From: an uncultured Flavobacteriales bacterium | GTDB taxonomy: Bacteria > Bacteroidota > Bacteroidia > Flavobacteriales_G > Salibacteraceae | Direction: 5' to 3' | Assembly: GCA_943788725.1 (NCBI GenBank) | Contig: CALSRJ010000003.1 | Span: forward strand, 186,001 to 250,000 | Length of the DNA stretch: 64,000 nt | Shown: positions 17,096 to 26,531 of the stretch, piece by piece | Layout of the letters: the number at the start of each line of letters is the position of its first letter | How positions within the stretch are numbered: the stretch's first letter is position 1 | Position numbers and translations under genes: made by a program | The notes under the pieces: model-generated | What the model saw: the letters and a program-made list of their open reading frames with translations, nothing else | Told to the model about the DNA's origin: nothing | The model's database searches: none

Positions 17096-18803
17096 AGGAT
17101 ACGCTCAAGAAGACACAGTGAAGGCCTCTGAGGAGGCCTATCGTGGTGCGCGCTTTGAGTTGCTCGGAGAAGCCGACAAACGTATCCTTCGTTTCAACGG
17201 CCGCAGTGTTAGGGCTTCGGATATGGAGTCGGAAATCGCAGATCTTGAGCGATTGATACTGGCGCATGGGTTCATCGCCAGCATAAAAAAGGTTGATAGC
17301 CTTAACGACAGCATCTTGATTCGATATGATTTGGGACAATCCTATGCTTGGCGTTCCCTCTCTACCAATGATGAAGTCCAATGGGTCATGGCCAAGTCCG
17401 GGGTCAATGTACAGCGGTTTGAAAAGGATCGGGTTTCACCGGTTCGCATCGATAGAATGATGGAAAAGGGACTGCGGTATTTAGAAAACAACGGTTTTCC
17501 ATTCGCCTCATTTTACCTGGATAGCGTTCTCGTTCAACAGGGCAAAGTTTCAGCTGCGCTGGTATTGGACAAAGGGCGTTACGTTCAAATAGATAGCGTA
17601 ATCATAGAAGGTGACCTGCGCGTGCGGACAGCATACCTAACGAACTACCTAGGCATCAAAGAGGGGAGTCCCTACAATGAAAAAGCGATTCAGCGTATCC
17701 CTGAAAAACTCACCTCGGTTCGTTTTTTGTCGCAGATCAAGACCCCATTGGTCACCTTTGAGGAAGACGTCACCAAGGTGCATCTGTACCTCAACAAGCG
17801 CAATGCGAGCAACTTCGATGGAATCGTCGGCTTTCTTCCTGACCCAAGCGATGGAAGCGTATTGATCACCGGTGACGTGAAGTTGCACCTCGAAAATGCG
17901 CTCCGTCAAGGTGAGGTGGTGGACTTGAATTGGCGTAAACTCCAGACCAATACCCAAGAACTGAACGTCATGTTGATCACTCCCTATGTGCTGAACAGCG
18001 GTTTTAGCCTCGACGGGAATTTGAAAATTTACCGTCGCGACACCCTTTTTACGGACGTGTTTCGACAGGTTGGATTGCGTTATGCGCTGGGGGCTGGGGA
18101 TCATTTGAGGCTCTTCTTTGATCGACAAACGACCGATTTGATCAGCACTTCACAGTACGCCAGCGGCCTCACTCCCCCTTTCCTAGATCGTGCTATCAAT
18201 GCATACGGTGCGGGGCTGAGGATAGAACAGGTAGATTATCGAATGAATCCTTCGAAGGGCGTTGATCTCGACATCCAGGGTGGATTGGGCGTGAAGCAGA
18301 TCATACGAAACCAGCGTCTGCCTGAAGTGCTGTATGACGAGCTCAAATTGAGAACCCTCCAGTTCAAAGCTGCGCTCGACGCTTCGTACTACCTCTCTCC
18401 TGTAAAGCGGCTGGTATGGCATCAACGCATCATGGCTTCAGGGCTGGCGAATGATCAGTTGTTCAACAACGAAGCCTTTCGGATAGGCGGCTTACGCACG
18501 ATACGAGGATTCAATGAAGAATCCATTTTCGCTACCACATTCACCCTTTTGAGATCTGAATTGCGGTATCAGCTAGATAGGGATGGATATGTCTTTGGGT
18601 TCTTCGACGGGGCGTGGTATGAAAACGCTTCCATGAATCGGATCGGGGCACGAAGAGATACGCCTTACGGCTTTGGGGCGGGCATTGCCTTTGGAACCAA
18701 GGCGGGAAATTTCAGCCTGTCTTATGCGTTGGGAAGCCAGCAATCCAACCCAGTTTTGTTGCGGGCGTCGAAGATTCACTTTGGATTCTTGAGCCTTTTT
18801 TAG
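17037..18803 (+). CDS. BamA/TamA-family outer-membrane protein (POTRA plus Omp85 barrel)
   Basis: About 588 residues from the ATG at 17037, which starts a signal peptide (IITILSIGALFLSRGYAQ). Residues about 30-260 contain short alpha/beta units resembling POTRA domains (GRYVQIDSVIIEGDLRVR followed by the YLG and SPYNEKAI pattern). The rest is a predicted 16-strand barrel with the Omp85 lid-loop region GGLRTIRGF and a terminal strand ending in F. Omp85 proteins insert or export proteins or lipids at the outer membrane. This one is shorter than BamA, so it is more likely a TamA-like or other accessory member. It overlaps ung by 59 bp and is followed by a GWxTD lipoprotein gene. Confidence 0.8.
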   Translation: MPTCKHIITILSIGALFLSRGYAQEDTVKASEEAYRGARFELLGEADKRILRFNGRSVRASDMESEIADLERLILAHGFIASIKKVDSLNDSILIRYDLGQSYAWRSLSTNDEVQWVMAKSGVNVQRFEKDRVSPVRIDRMMEKGLRYLENNGFPFASFYLDSVLVQQGKVSAALVLDKGRYVQIDSVIIEGDLRVRTAYLTNYLGIKEGSPYNEKAIQRIPEKLTSVRFLSQIKTPLVTFEEDVTKVHLYLNKRNASNFDGIVGFLPDPSDGSVLITGDVKLHLENALRQGEVVDLNWRKLQTNTQELNVMLITPYVLNSGFSLDGNLKIYRRDTLFTDVFRQVGLRYALGAGDHLRLFFDRQTTDLISTSQYASGLTPPFLDRAINAYGAGLRIEQVDYRMNPSKGVDLDIQGGLGVKQIIRNQRLPEVLYDELKLRTLQFKAALDASYYLSPVKRLVWHQRIMASGLANDQLFNNEAFRIGGLRTIRGFNEESIFATTFTLLRSELRYQLDRDGYVFGFFDGAWYENASMNRIGARRDTPYGFGAGIAFGTKAGNFSLSYALGSQQSNPVLLRASKIHFGFLSLF

Positions 18804-18864
18804 GCGAAGTGATAATCTCGAACGTCGGCTGTGAATGGATGTCATTTCTTTGCAAACGATTCGC

Positions 18865-20151
18865 ATGAAGAGCATTCAACCCTACATTCTCAGATCAGCC
18901 AGCCTTCTCCTCGGAGCTGGGATGTGCCTCCTCTTGTCTATTTCGGGGTGTAAGGTGAATCAGAGCGTGTCAGGAAGAAATGTGAGTTTTCTCTATCGGG
19001 ACCTCTCTCCAGAACTGATCGTAGAACACAAGGTGATCAACTTTGAAAAACGATCGATCGTCTATCTGCGGTTTCCCACAGAAAAGATGGGCCGATCTAT
19101 ACACGAGGACGGAAGCAAACGACTGAACTACAATATCCGCTATCGCCTTTTCAGTTCTTACTCTGCTCCAACTGCCCTTGACAGCGGAAACATTGTAAGG
19201 AAAGATGTCTCCATGATTCCAACCACCATTGTAGATACAATACCCCTTGATTCACTGGAGAACCGATACTATCTTCTGGAATGTACCGTGCGAGATTTGA
19301 ATTCCCCAAAGGCATACACCATGTTCATCGACCTACTACGGGGCCAACGACTGAATGAGCAAACGGTAATTTTTAGTTCGTACGATGAAGGGATGATTTA
19401 TCATTCCTACGTTGAGCGAACCGATAGTTTGATGGTTACCTACTTGGATCCAGATGTTGCCTTGTATGTCAAATATTATGATCGAAACTTTCCTGTCGCA
19501 TCACCGCCTTTTTCTACCATTTCTGCAAAACCATTTGACTTCAAGCCGGATCGGATGATTACCCTTAGGAATGCATCTTCAGGGCACCGCGTATTGGATG
19601 TGGTGCGAGAAGGATTCTATCAGGTGACCGACGACTCTACGAAACGAACCGGCGCTTCCCTATTCTATTTTGGGCCTCATTACCCAGAAGCCAAGACGGT
19701 ATTGGATCTCGCGCTTCCTTTGCGCTACATTACCACCAATGAGGAGTTCGAGAGGTTGAGTCAAGGAGATCATATCAAACGCAACGTCGATCAACATTGG
19801 TTGAACCTTGGTGGAAGTCCTGAACGTGCGAGAGAATTGATCGGTTCCTTTTACGGCCGCGTGCAATACGCCAATCGCTATTTCACCTCCTACCTAGAAG
19901 GTTGGAAGTCTGACCGAGGGATGTGCTACATTGTATATGGTCCGCCGGATATTGTCTACCGATCTACTGCTTCGGAAACGTGGCTTTACGGCGAAGAGGG
20001 ACGCTACAATGCACTAAGCCTTACTTTTACCAAAGTGGTAAATCCGTTCACGTCGAACGATTATCGCCTCATCCGTTCGAGTTCCCTGAAAACCTCTTGG
20101 TACAGGGCGGTCGAGTTCTGGCGACAAGGGCGGGTGCTCAAATATCAATAG
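18865..20151 (+). CDS. GWxTD-domain lipoprotein
   Basis: About 428 residues from the ATG at 18865; the upstream frame start at 18835 would precede the signal sequence. Lipobox LSISGC around residue 29. The C-terminal domain holds the name motif in the variant GWKSD followed by RGMCYIVYGPPD, characteristic of the GWxTD domain found in Bacteroidota and related phyla. The middle is beta-rich. The domain's biochemical role is not established; proximity to an Omp85-type gene suggests a role in the envelope, which is inference. The stop is immediately followed by the rlmB ATG, without spacer. Confidence 0.85.
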   Translation: MKSIQPYILRSASLLLGAGMCLLLSISGCKVNQSVSGRNVSFLYRDLSPELIVEHKVINFEKRSIVYLRFPTEKMGRSIHEDGSKRLNYNIRYRLFSSYSAPTALDSGNIVRKDVSMIPTTIVDTIPLDSLENRYYLLECTVRDLNSPKAYTMFIDLLRGQRLNEQTVIFSSYDEGMIYHSYVERTDSLMVTYLDPDVALYVKYYDRNFPVASPPFSTISAKPFDFKPDRMITLRNASSGHRVLDVVREGFYQVTDDSTKRTGASLFYFGPHYPEAKTVLDLALPLRYITTNEEFERLSQGDHIKRNVDQHWLNLGGSPERARELIGSFYGRVQYANRYFTSYLEGWKSDRGMCYIVYGPPDIVYRSTASETWLYGEEGRYNALSLTFTKVVNPFTSNDYRLIRSSSLKTSWYRAVEFWRQGRVLKYQ

Positions 20152-20910
20152 ATGGGAAGACAGGAAAACGAATCGAACAATCAGGTCTACGGGTTGCACC
20201 CGGTAATGGAAGCACTGCTTTCCGGAAAAAGCGTAGACAAACTCTTCATGCAAGATGACCTAAAGTCTGAGCAAGCCAAAGAAATGAAATTGCTCGCCCG
20301 CAAGTTGGGGGTGTCGGTAATCAAGGCACCGAAAGAAAAGCTCAATAAGCTGTGCAGAAAGAACCATCAAGGGGTAGTTGCCTTTACCTCGCCGATAGAG
20401 TTTGCTGACATTGAGGAAATCGTACAGAGGGTGTTTGAGCGAAGCGAGGTGCCTTTGTTTTTGATGTTGGATAAGGTGAATGATGTTCGAAATTTTGGTT
20501 CCATTGCTAGATCAGCGCTCTCAGCTGGTTGTCACGCAGTAATCATCCCCCACAAAGGCTCAGCGGCCATCAATGATGAATCTGTAAAGACATCCGCAGG
20601 GGCATTATACCATTTGCCTGTATGCAAGGTACTCTCGCTTGGTGATACGATCAAAATGCTCAATGCTTCCGGTATTCCTACTGTGGCGTGCACCGAAAAG
20701 GCCAAGGAAACGATCTATACCACTGACATGATACGGCCCATCAATCTGCTGTTTGGGAACGAGGGAGAAGGTATTGATCCCCACCTTCTCCGCATGGCGA
20801 AAGAAGAGGCGCAAATTCCAATGCGTGGACAAGTAGGTTCATTAAATGTAGCAGTGGCTTGTGGGGTGGCACTCTATGAGGCGGTTAGGCAGCGCATTCA
20901 AGCCGGCTGA
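20152..20910 (+). CDS. rlmB: TrmH-family (SpoU) rRNA 2'-O-methyltransferase, RlmB-like
   Basis: 252 residues. N-terminal substrate-binding domain with YGLHPVMEAL, then the SPOUT knot with its three motifs: NVRNFGSIARSA (motif 1), LLFGNEGEGI (motif 2) and SLNVAVACGVALYE (motif 3). RlmB methylates the 2'-OH of G2251 in the 23S rRNA P-loop; a tRNA or other rRNA target cannot be fully excluded from sequence alone. It directly follows the GWxTD gene, so it is probably cotranscribed. The 3' end overlaps the convergent gene ending at 20898 by 13 bp. Confidence 0.88.
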   Translation: MGRQENESNNQVYGLHPVMEALLSGKSVDKLFMQDDLKSEQAKEMKLLARKLGVSVIKAPKEKLNKLCRKNHQGVVAFTSPIEFADIEEIVQRVFERSEVPLFLMLDKVNDVRNFGSIARSALSAGCHAVIIPHKGSAAINDESVKTSAGALYHLPVCKVLSLGDTIKMLNASGIPTVACTEKAKETIYTTDMIRPINLLFGNEGEGIDPHLLRMAKEEAQIPMRGQVGSLNVAVACGVALYEAVRQRIQAG

Positions 20911-22457
20911 GCACTCCTGAAATTGATCACCTTCATCTGGCCGTAGGGAATGCCCTGCACTTGCCCATCGATCCATGTGATGTAATCAAAGTACTCTAAG
21001 GCGACGCGTTCATTCTCATCGGTGAGGAGTTCTGTGAGCTCTTCTTTCATTTCTTCAAAGATTCCAGAAGTCCGGCCCGCGTGCTTCACGGCTTTCAGTA
21101 ACCTCTTGAGGTACTTGATGAAGGTAATTTCGAATTCGTATCCCAAAGCCAGTGATTTGCGTTGCTTGCTATAGAAACGCTCGGTGGATTTGATCAAGTA
21201 GTCTAGGAGGTCATAGTTTCCCAATTCGTAATGGATCACAAGGTTGAACAACTTGGAGAAACTGTAGATGTCTTTTCGAAGGTTGTTGTCGTTGTCATTT
21301 AAGACTGCGTTCAACTGCCTTAGCGATTCACGGTATTGTTGTGCGCCGAATAAAATATTGGCCATCACATGCCCAAAGAGCACCTCATCTTCCTTGGTAA
21401 GTTTTTCTCCAAAATCGGAGAGCATTTTTTTGATTTTGGGAATTTTGCCGACCCCCTCCTTGTATTCACCACGCCGATCGTGCGCCAATAATTCGAAATA
21501 ATTGGTGGAAATGAAAATGCGTATTTGAATGTCGATGCGGTTGAATCCAGGCTGATCCCTCAGTGAACGCATTTTTTCGATGAGTTCAAAAAGTCGCCCA
21601 TAGTCTCCCGCGCCGATGTAGTAGTAGAATAGATTGCCCAGTGATTTGATGTATTGTTTCGGAATGTCTTGGATCAAATTGGGGTTCTCTTCAAAGATCT
21701 TTACGACCCGACTGAAATTGTCGAACGAATCTTCCACCTCATTGCCCGTGATGGCGCATAAGCCTTTCACGTAATAGCAAGTAGCTGCGGCTCTTTTTGA
21801 CAGGGCCGTATTCTTTTCCTTGATCAAGGGATGGTCGAGTATCTCATTGACCATGCTCCGCTCTGTGTCGTTCCGGACGTAACCTCCTTGACGAAACACA
21901 TAATTCACTTTGGAGTACAGAATCTGGTACTCCGCAAGATTTCGGAGTTTGCCAATTACCTGCTGTTCCTCAAGGATCAGTTTGTTCAGATCCCGATCGA
22001 ATTTGCCTGCTTGAAATTCTTCTTCGAGAAGCGTCTTTTCCCATTTGATCAGTTCGAAGAGGTAGTAAAATCGCTCATGGGCAGCGGCAATCTTTTTCGC
22101 TTTTTTTACCAGCTTCGAGCACTCTAGATACAGTGCCTTATTGTACAGGATTTCTATGCTCTGAATGTTCTCTGCGAGGATGGCCGAGACACTGTTGTCA
22201 GCATAAAAAAGGCGAAGACTCTTGAGGATCAGTTTGTAGAGGTGGTTCTTCTCTGATGGGAGGTGCCGAATGAAGGTTTCTCCTTTGAAATGATTTTTGA
22301 TGCCTTCTTCATCGTATTCGGATTGTTTCTCAATGGCATCAAATAACTTGATGTAATTCTTCTCTCCCGACTGCAAAGAAGACATTAACTTGAAAAAACG
22401 CTTCTCAGATTTGCTTAGAGACCTAATTAGGCGAAATAACTCTTGAGATGGTTTCAT
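20898..22457 (-). CDS. Large all-helical cytoplasmic protein, unknown function
   Basis: About 519 residues from the ATG at 22457. That start gives the N-terminus MKPSQELFRLIRSLSKSEKRFFK, which looks like a real conserved beginning; the longer frame adds 29 residues of poor quality. The whole protein is charged and helical, with repeated pairs of helices and aromatic spacing reminiscent of TPR-type solenoids (LGNLFYYYIGAGDYGRLFEL, YELGNYDLLDYLI). No signal, membrane segment or catalytic motif is seen. I recognise the type as a conserved Bacteroidota hypothetical but know no function. A protein-interaction scaffold is a guess. It converges with rlmB. Confidence 0.75.
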   Translation of the reverse strand: MKPSQELFRLIRSLSKSEKRFFKLMSSLQSGEKNYIKLFDAIEKQSEYDEEGIKNHFKGETFIRHLPSEKNHLYKLILKSLRLFYADNSVSAILAENIQSIEILYNKALYLECSKLVKKAKKIAAAHERFYYLFELIKWEKTLLEEEFQAGKFDRDLNKLILEEQQVIGKLRNLAEYQILYSKVNYVFRQGGYVRNDTERSMVNEILDHPLIKEKNTALSKRAAATCYYVKGLCAITGNEVEDSFDNFSRVVKIFEENPNLIQDIPKQYIKSLGNLFYYYIGAGDYGRLFELIEKMRSLRDQPGFNRIDIQIRIFISTNYFELLAHDRRGEYKEGVGKIPKIKKMLSDFGEKLTKEDEVLFGHVMANILFGAQQYRESLRQLNAVLNDNDNNLRKDIYSFSKLFNLVIHYELGNYDLLDYLIKSTERFYSKQRKSLALGYEFEITFIKYLKRLLKAVKHAGRTSGIFEEMKEELTELLTDENERVALEYFDYITWIDGQVQGIPYGQMKVINFRSAQPA

Positions 22458-22624
22458 CGTAACAGCTTGCTTTAAAAGATTGGAATGCGTGTAGTCCAAC
22501 CTAGGAGACGTGTAATGATGCGAAATGGAAGGGTAAGAATCCAAAGTTTTTCGATGAATGAATCGATCCCATCGCTATAAAAGGTTGGAATGCTAAATGG
22601 ACATGGTGGATGTGTGCTAGAATG

Positions 22625-22632
22625 TACTTTTG
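22625..22632 (+). promoter_or_regulatory. -7 promoter element of the second M1 peptidase gene
   Basis: TACTTTTG, 14 nt before the ATG at 22647. Its position downstream of the first possible start at 22590 argues for the later ATG. Confidence 0.6.
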
Positions 22633-22646
22633 AAAAAATCATTTCG

Positions 22647-25046
22647 ATGAAGTCGATTTTGACGGTATTATTTCTCTGTTTTACGCTTACTTCTCACGCC
22701 CAAGCTCCTGGCTCTTATTGCTCTAAATACAAAGGTTCCGTGACAGGGAAGAGGCTTGAAATTAAAGATCATCGCAGTGATTCAGTTGATATCATGCATA
22801 CGCGTATCGATCTTGACTTTTCCCAGATGTCAAGGAAGTTAATAGAAGGAAAGGCGACCTTGAGCATTAGCGCCTGGATGCCTGATATAAAGCATTTTAC
22901 GCTAGATCTCGAAGGGCTTGAGGTGGATAGCGTATCGGCGATTGGGCTTGCTTCATTTCATCACAACGGTGCCGGTTTACGGCTTACTTTCTTTGAGGCC
23001 ATTCCGACTTCTGGAAGCGTGGATATATCCGTTTACTACCGAGGATTTCCCATACAGGATCCTTCGGGTTGGGGTGGTTTTTACTTCTCGGCTGAGTATG
23101 CATGGAACCTTGGGGTGGGTTTTGGTTCAGACCCCCATTCGTATGGTAGAGTTTGGTTTCCCTGCATTGATAACTTCATCGAACGATCCTCTTTTGAATT
23201 CACCATCATCACTCCGCAAGATCGGTTTGCGGTTTGTAACGGTCTGTTGAAAGACACAGTGCATCGCAAGGATGGTTCCATTCGATATCACTGGCTGTTG
23301 GATGATCCCATTCCCTCTTACTTAGCGTGCGTTACTATTGGTCCCTATGCCGAACTGAACTCGATACATGAAGGAGTATCTGGCGCATTCCCGGTACAAC
23401 TATTTGCAAGTCCAAGTGATACTGCGAACCTTTCCGCTTCTTTCCAACATATACACAACGGCATCACCGCCTTTGAGGAGGCGTATGGGTCATACAACTT
23501 TGATAAAGTTGGGTATAGTCTTGTGCCCTTTCATGCCGGCGCAATGGAGCACGCGACCAATATTACCTATCCTATTTACGCCGCCAATGGTGGCTTTGGG
23601 AATGAAAGTTTGATGTCGCATGAACTTGCCCATATGTGGTGGGGGAATGCCGTTACATGCGAGACCGATGGTGATATGTGGATCAATGAAGGGTGGGCCT
23701 CTTTCTCGGAATACTTGTTTGATGAATACGTCTACGGAAGGGAGGCCTACGTCAATCATATGCTGGAGGACTTACGCTACATGCTGCAATTCGGACACCA
23801 CAATGAAGGAGGGTATAGGCCGGTGTCCGGTCAGCCTCATGAGTATGTCTATGGAGACCACGTGTACAAGAAAGGGGCTTTGGTAGCGCATAATTTGCGT
23901 GGTTACTTGGGAGACAGCGTCTTCTTTGAAACGGCTAAGGCATTCATGAAGGATTATGCATTTAGTTCGGTGAGTAGTGATACGCTCGAGCACTACTGGA
24001 GTGCGCATACTGGTGTAGACCTCTCGTTCTTTTTTCGAGATTGGGTATTCAATCATGGATGGAATGCCTTGGTCTTGGATTCGTTCAAAGCTGTCCCAAA
24101 CGACTCTGTGTATGAGGTTACCCTGTATGTTCAACAGAAACTGAAGGGCACTGCCCAATGGCATAATGAAGTTCCATTGTATTATTCGATGTACGACGCC
24201 CGTTGGAATCGAATCAAAGGGAAAGGAAGTGTCTCAGGGAAGTATGATGAAGTGGTACTCAGGTCTCCTATGAGGCCGGTGTGGATCGTACTCGATGAAG
24301 GGCATGAATTAGCACAGGCAAGCACATCAGATCAGCTGCTTATTACGCGCCCCGAGAGTTTCTCGTTGGAAAACATGTTTTGGGATGTTGATGTGACTGA
24401 GGTAAAGGATTCGGCGTTCATTCGGTTTGAACAGGTCTGGAGTTCTCCTGATCCGATCAAGGATCCGTCAGCTAGCAAGTATGATCTGGAGGAAAATCGA
24501 TATTGGCGGGTAAGCGGAATCAACTGTGAAAAGGTTTGCATGGAAGGGCAGTTCTTTTACGATGGTCGTGCTGCGGGTGCTGGGAGATACCTTGATGCCT
24601 CATTACTGCGTTGGACAGAAGACGATTTGGTCTTGATGTATAGACCTTCTGCGGCTTCGGATTGGGGGCATTATGAGTACTACTCCAAGAACGTTTTAGG
24701 AAATAGCACGAATGGGGTTGGGCTTATGGAAATGCGTAAAATTCTTCCAGGAGAGTACGCCCTAGCGCATCGCATTCAAGGAGATTTCGTTGCGCGTCCA
24801 ATCAACGTGGCAAGTATTGTGATGCACGTGGATCTTGCGCTCGGCACAGTGAGATTGGAAGATCCTGAACATGAGGCGGGTGAGTTCCGAATCTATACGT
24901 CGGACGGCGAATTGATGCAGAAAACAGTCCTTGAGCAGGCAGAAACGATCCTAGATTTAGGTGCTGCAAGGATGGAAGGAGCGATGTATGAATTGCTCGG
25001 TAAAAAGTCGGAAGTCCTTTCCGCTGGTCGGCTTACGGACAGGTGA
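22647..25046 (+). CDS. M1-family aminopeptidase, secreted
   Basis: About 799 residues from the ATG at 22647, with signal peptide ILTVLFLCFTLTSHAQ. The zinc site is H325-E-L-A-H329 with Glu348 eighteen residues later (MWINEGWASFSEY). The substrate motif GAMEH lies upstream, a variant of GAMEN, and the N-terminal beta domain with YYRGFP is typical of M1. It is predicted to remove N-terminal residues from peptides outside the cytoplasm. The last 80 residues are beta-rich (RIYTSDGEL) but lack a convincing PNP motif, so a T9SS tag is uncertain. It converges with the FadL-like gene with only 3 nt between stops. Confidence 0.88.
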   Translation: MKSILTVLFLCFTLTSHAQAPGSYCSKYKGSVTGKRLEIKDHRSDSVDIMHTRIDLDFSQMSRKLIEGKATLSISAWMPDIKHFTLDLEGLEVDSVSAIGLASFHHNGAGLRLTFFEAIPTSGSVDISVYYRGFPIQDPSGWGGFYFSAEYAWNLGVGFGSDPHSYGRVWFPCIDNFIERSSFEFTIITPQDRFAVCNGLLKDTVHRKDGSIRYHWLLDDPIPSYLACVTIGPYAELNSIHEGVSGAFPVQLFASPSDTANLSASFQHIHNGITAFEEAYGSYNFDKVGYSLVPFHAGAMEHATNITYPIYAANGGFGNESLMSHELAHMWWGNAVTCETDGDMWINEGWASFSEYLFDEYVYGREAYVNHMLEDLRYMLQFGHHNEGGYRPVSGQPHEYVYGDHVYKKGALVAHNLRGYLGDSVFFETAKAFMKDYAFSSVSSDTLEHYWSAHTGVDLSFFFRDWVFNHGWNALVLDSFKAVPNDSVYEVTLYVQQKLKGTAQWHNEVPLYYSMYDARWNRIKGKGSVSGKYDEVVLRSPMRPVWIVLDEGHELAQASTSDQLLITRPESFSLENMFWDVDVTEVKDSAFIRFEQVWSSPDPIKDPSASKYDLEENRYWRVSGINCEKVCMEGQFFYDGRAAGAGRYLDASLLRWTEDDLVLMYRPSAASDWGHYEYYSKNVLGNSTNGVGLMEMRKILPGEYALAHRIQGDFVARPINVASIVMHVDLALGTVRLEDPEHEAGEFRIYTSDGELMQKTVLEQAETILDLGAARMEGAMYELLGKKSEVLSAGRLTDR

Positions 25047-25049
25047 GTT

Positions 25050-26531
25050 TTAGAATTTGAATCCGAATGTAGCCGTGATACGGTGATCCGCTTGGCTTAT
25101 ATACGCTGGGTCAACCAGGGTTGGGTCGTACAGGAATTTGACCTCTTCCGAAGACCTCAATTGGTAGGCAGCGTCTAGGAAGTATTCGGCGTTTCTGAAC
25201 CCAAATCCAATGCTATAGAGCTGGAAACTTCCTTGATCAACCAATCCTTTCTTGTGAGGGTCGCCGTATTGGGCAAATCCTCCTCTCAAACTCCAGAATT
25301 GTGAAAGGCGGTACTCAGCTCCAAATCGCAGGTTCAAGGCTGACTGGAGTTGATTTCGAATCGCGTTTTCTTCTGCGTTGAAGTTGTAGTCATCGGAGAT
25401 GCCTTGCATCCTAATCCTTGTGTAGTTGACGTATTCCGCGTCTATGCTCACCATTCCGAGCTTTCCTATAACATACGCAAGGCCGAAAGTCGCGCGGGTT
25501 GGCGATGTGAGTCTAAACTGATACTGTCCCAAATAGGGCGATCGCTCATCATATACATCAGCTTGAGTGAGGAGCGGATTCGCGAAGGTGGCGGTCATGT
25601 TGCTCTCATACTCTAAGTCCAGGGAATAAACAGTAGGCGATTTGAATGACAGTCCGATGCGCAGAGGTGTAATGGGTCGGTAGATCAATCCTGCAGAAAC
25701 CGAAGCTCCTAATCCTGAAAAACTCTCGTCGAATTGAAAGGCATATTGCTTCAATACTGTAGTGGTGTCTGAGGGGTTGATGGATTCGCTGTGCGTGTAG
25801 CTTCTCTCGAAGCTGATGCGAGAAAAATTGATGTTTGCCCCTAGGTAGAGTTTGTCGTCGTAATTCCCTCCAAATGAAAAGAAGGTCTCGCGCTTCGCTC
25901 CGCTTTCTGCGGCTGAATAGGATTGGTCAACAGGAAGTACTCCAGCGGCATTGTAGTATCCAAGCCCCTCAAAGGTGTCCAGCACATACGTTTGCCAGGC
26001 AAGAAAAATGTCGAAAGGATACAAGTTTCCAAGCTCACTTGGCTCTGCCTGATCGTTCAGAATGGTCTTTTGGTAGCTGTCAATCATCGAGCTGGGAACA
26101 TCGTTCGCCATGATGGAATAGGAGCGATGAAAAGACTGAGCCCGGTGCATTCCGAATGCCATGGACGTGCTTCTCCATTTTCCACCTGACTTGATTTCAT
26201 TTACGCCAACAATTCCGAGGCTCGGAATATTCAGGTTTGACTTTGAATCCAGCGACGAGTTGTCGTAGTAATCGGAGAGCGAGACGCTCGTATGGAATCC
26301 AAGACCAATAGAAAACTCATTGGAGCGATAGACTCCTATGCCAGCCGGGTTGATATAAGTGCCGGATATGTCACCGCCCAGAGCGCTGAAGGCACCACCC
26401 ATGCTGATGGACCTCGCGCTGCCTGTGATCTCATCTCTTGAAAAGAACAAGGCATCGCGTTCGTTTTGGCCCAAGCTCATCAGAGAGATCATGTTGGTCA
26501 TGATCAATGCTATGACTATGCGGTACCACAT
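25050..26531 (-). CDS. OmpP1/FadL-family outer-membrane transporter-like protein
   Basis: 493 residues with a signal peptide ending LMSLGQ. The start of the mature protein (ALFFSRDEITGSARSISMGGAFSALGGDISGTYINPAGI) resembles the FadL/OmpP1 N-terminus, where a conserved small-residue segment precedes NPAG. The rest is a long-strand beta barrel ending in TFGFKF. The family moves hydrophobic molecules across the outer membrane; substrate unknown. Its ATG overlaps the stop of the upstream lipoprotein gene by one base (TAATG on the minus strand), so the two are translationally coupled and may work together. Confidence 0.75.
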   Translation of the reverse strand: MWYRIVIALIMTNMISLMSLGQNERDALFFSRDEITGSARSISMGGAFSALGGDISGTYINPAGIGVYRSNEFSIGLGFHTSVSLSDYYDNSSLDSKSNLNIPSLGIVGVNEIKSGGKWRSTSMAFGMHRAQSFHRSYSIMANDVPSSMIDSYQKTILNDQAEPSELGNLYPFDIFLAWQTYVLDTFEGLGYYNAAGVLPVDQSYSAAESGAKRETFFSFGGNYDDKLYLGANINFSRISFERSYTHSESINPSDTTTVLKQYAFQFDESFSGLGASVSAGLIYRPITPLRIGLSFKSPTVYSLDLEYESNMTATFANPLLTQADVYDERSPYLGQYQFRLTSPTRATFGLAYVIGKLGMVSIDAEYVNYTRIRMQGISDDYNFNAEENAIRNQLQSALNLRFGAEYRLSQFWSLRGGFAQYGDPHKKGLVDQGSFQLYSIGFGFRNAEYFLDAAYQLRSSEEVKFLYDPTLVDPAYISQADHRITATFGFKF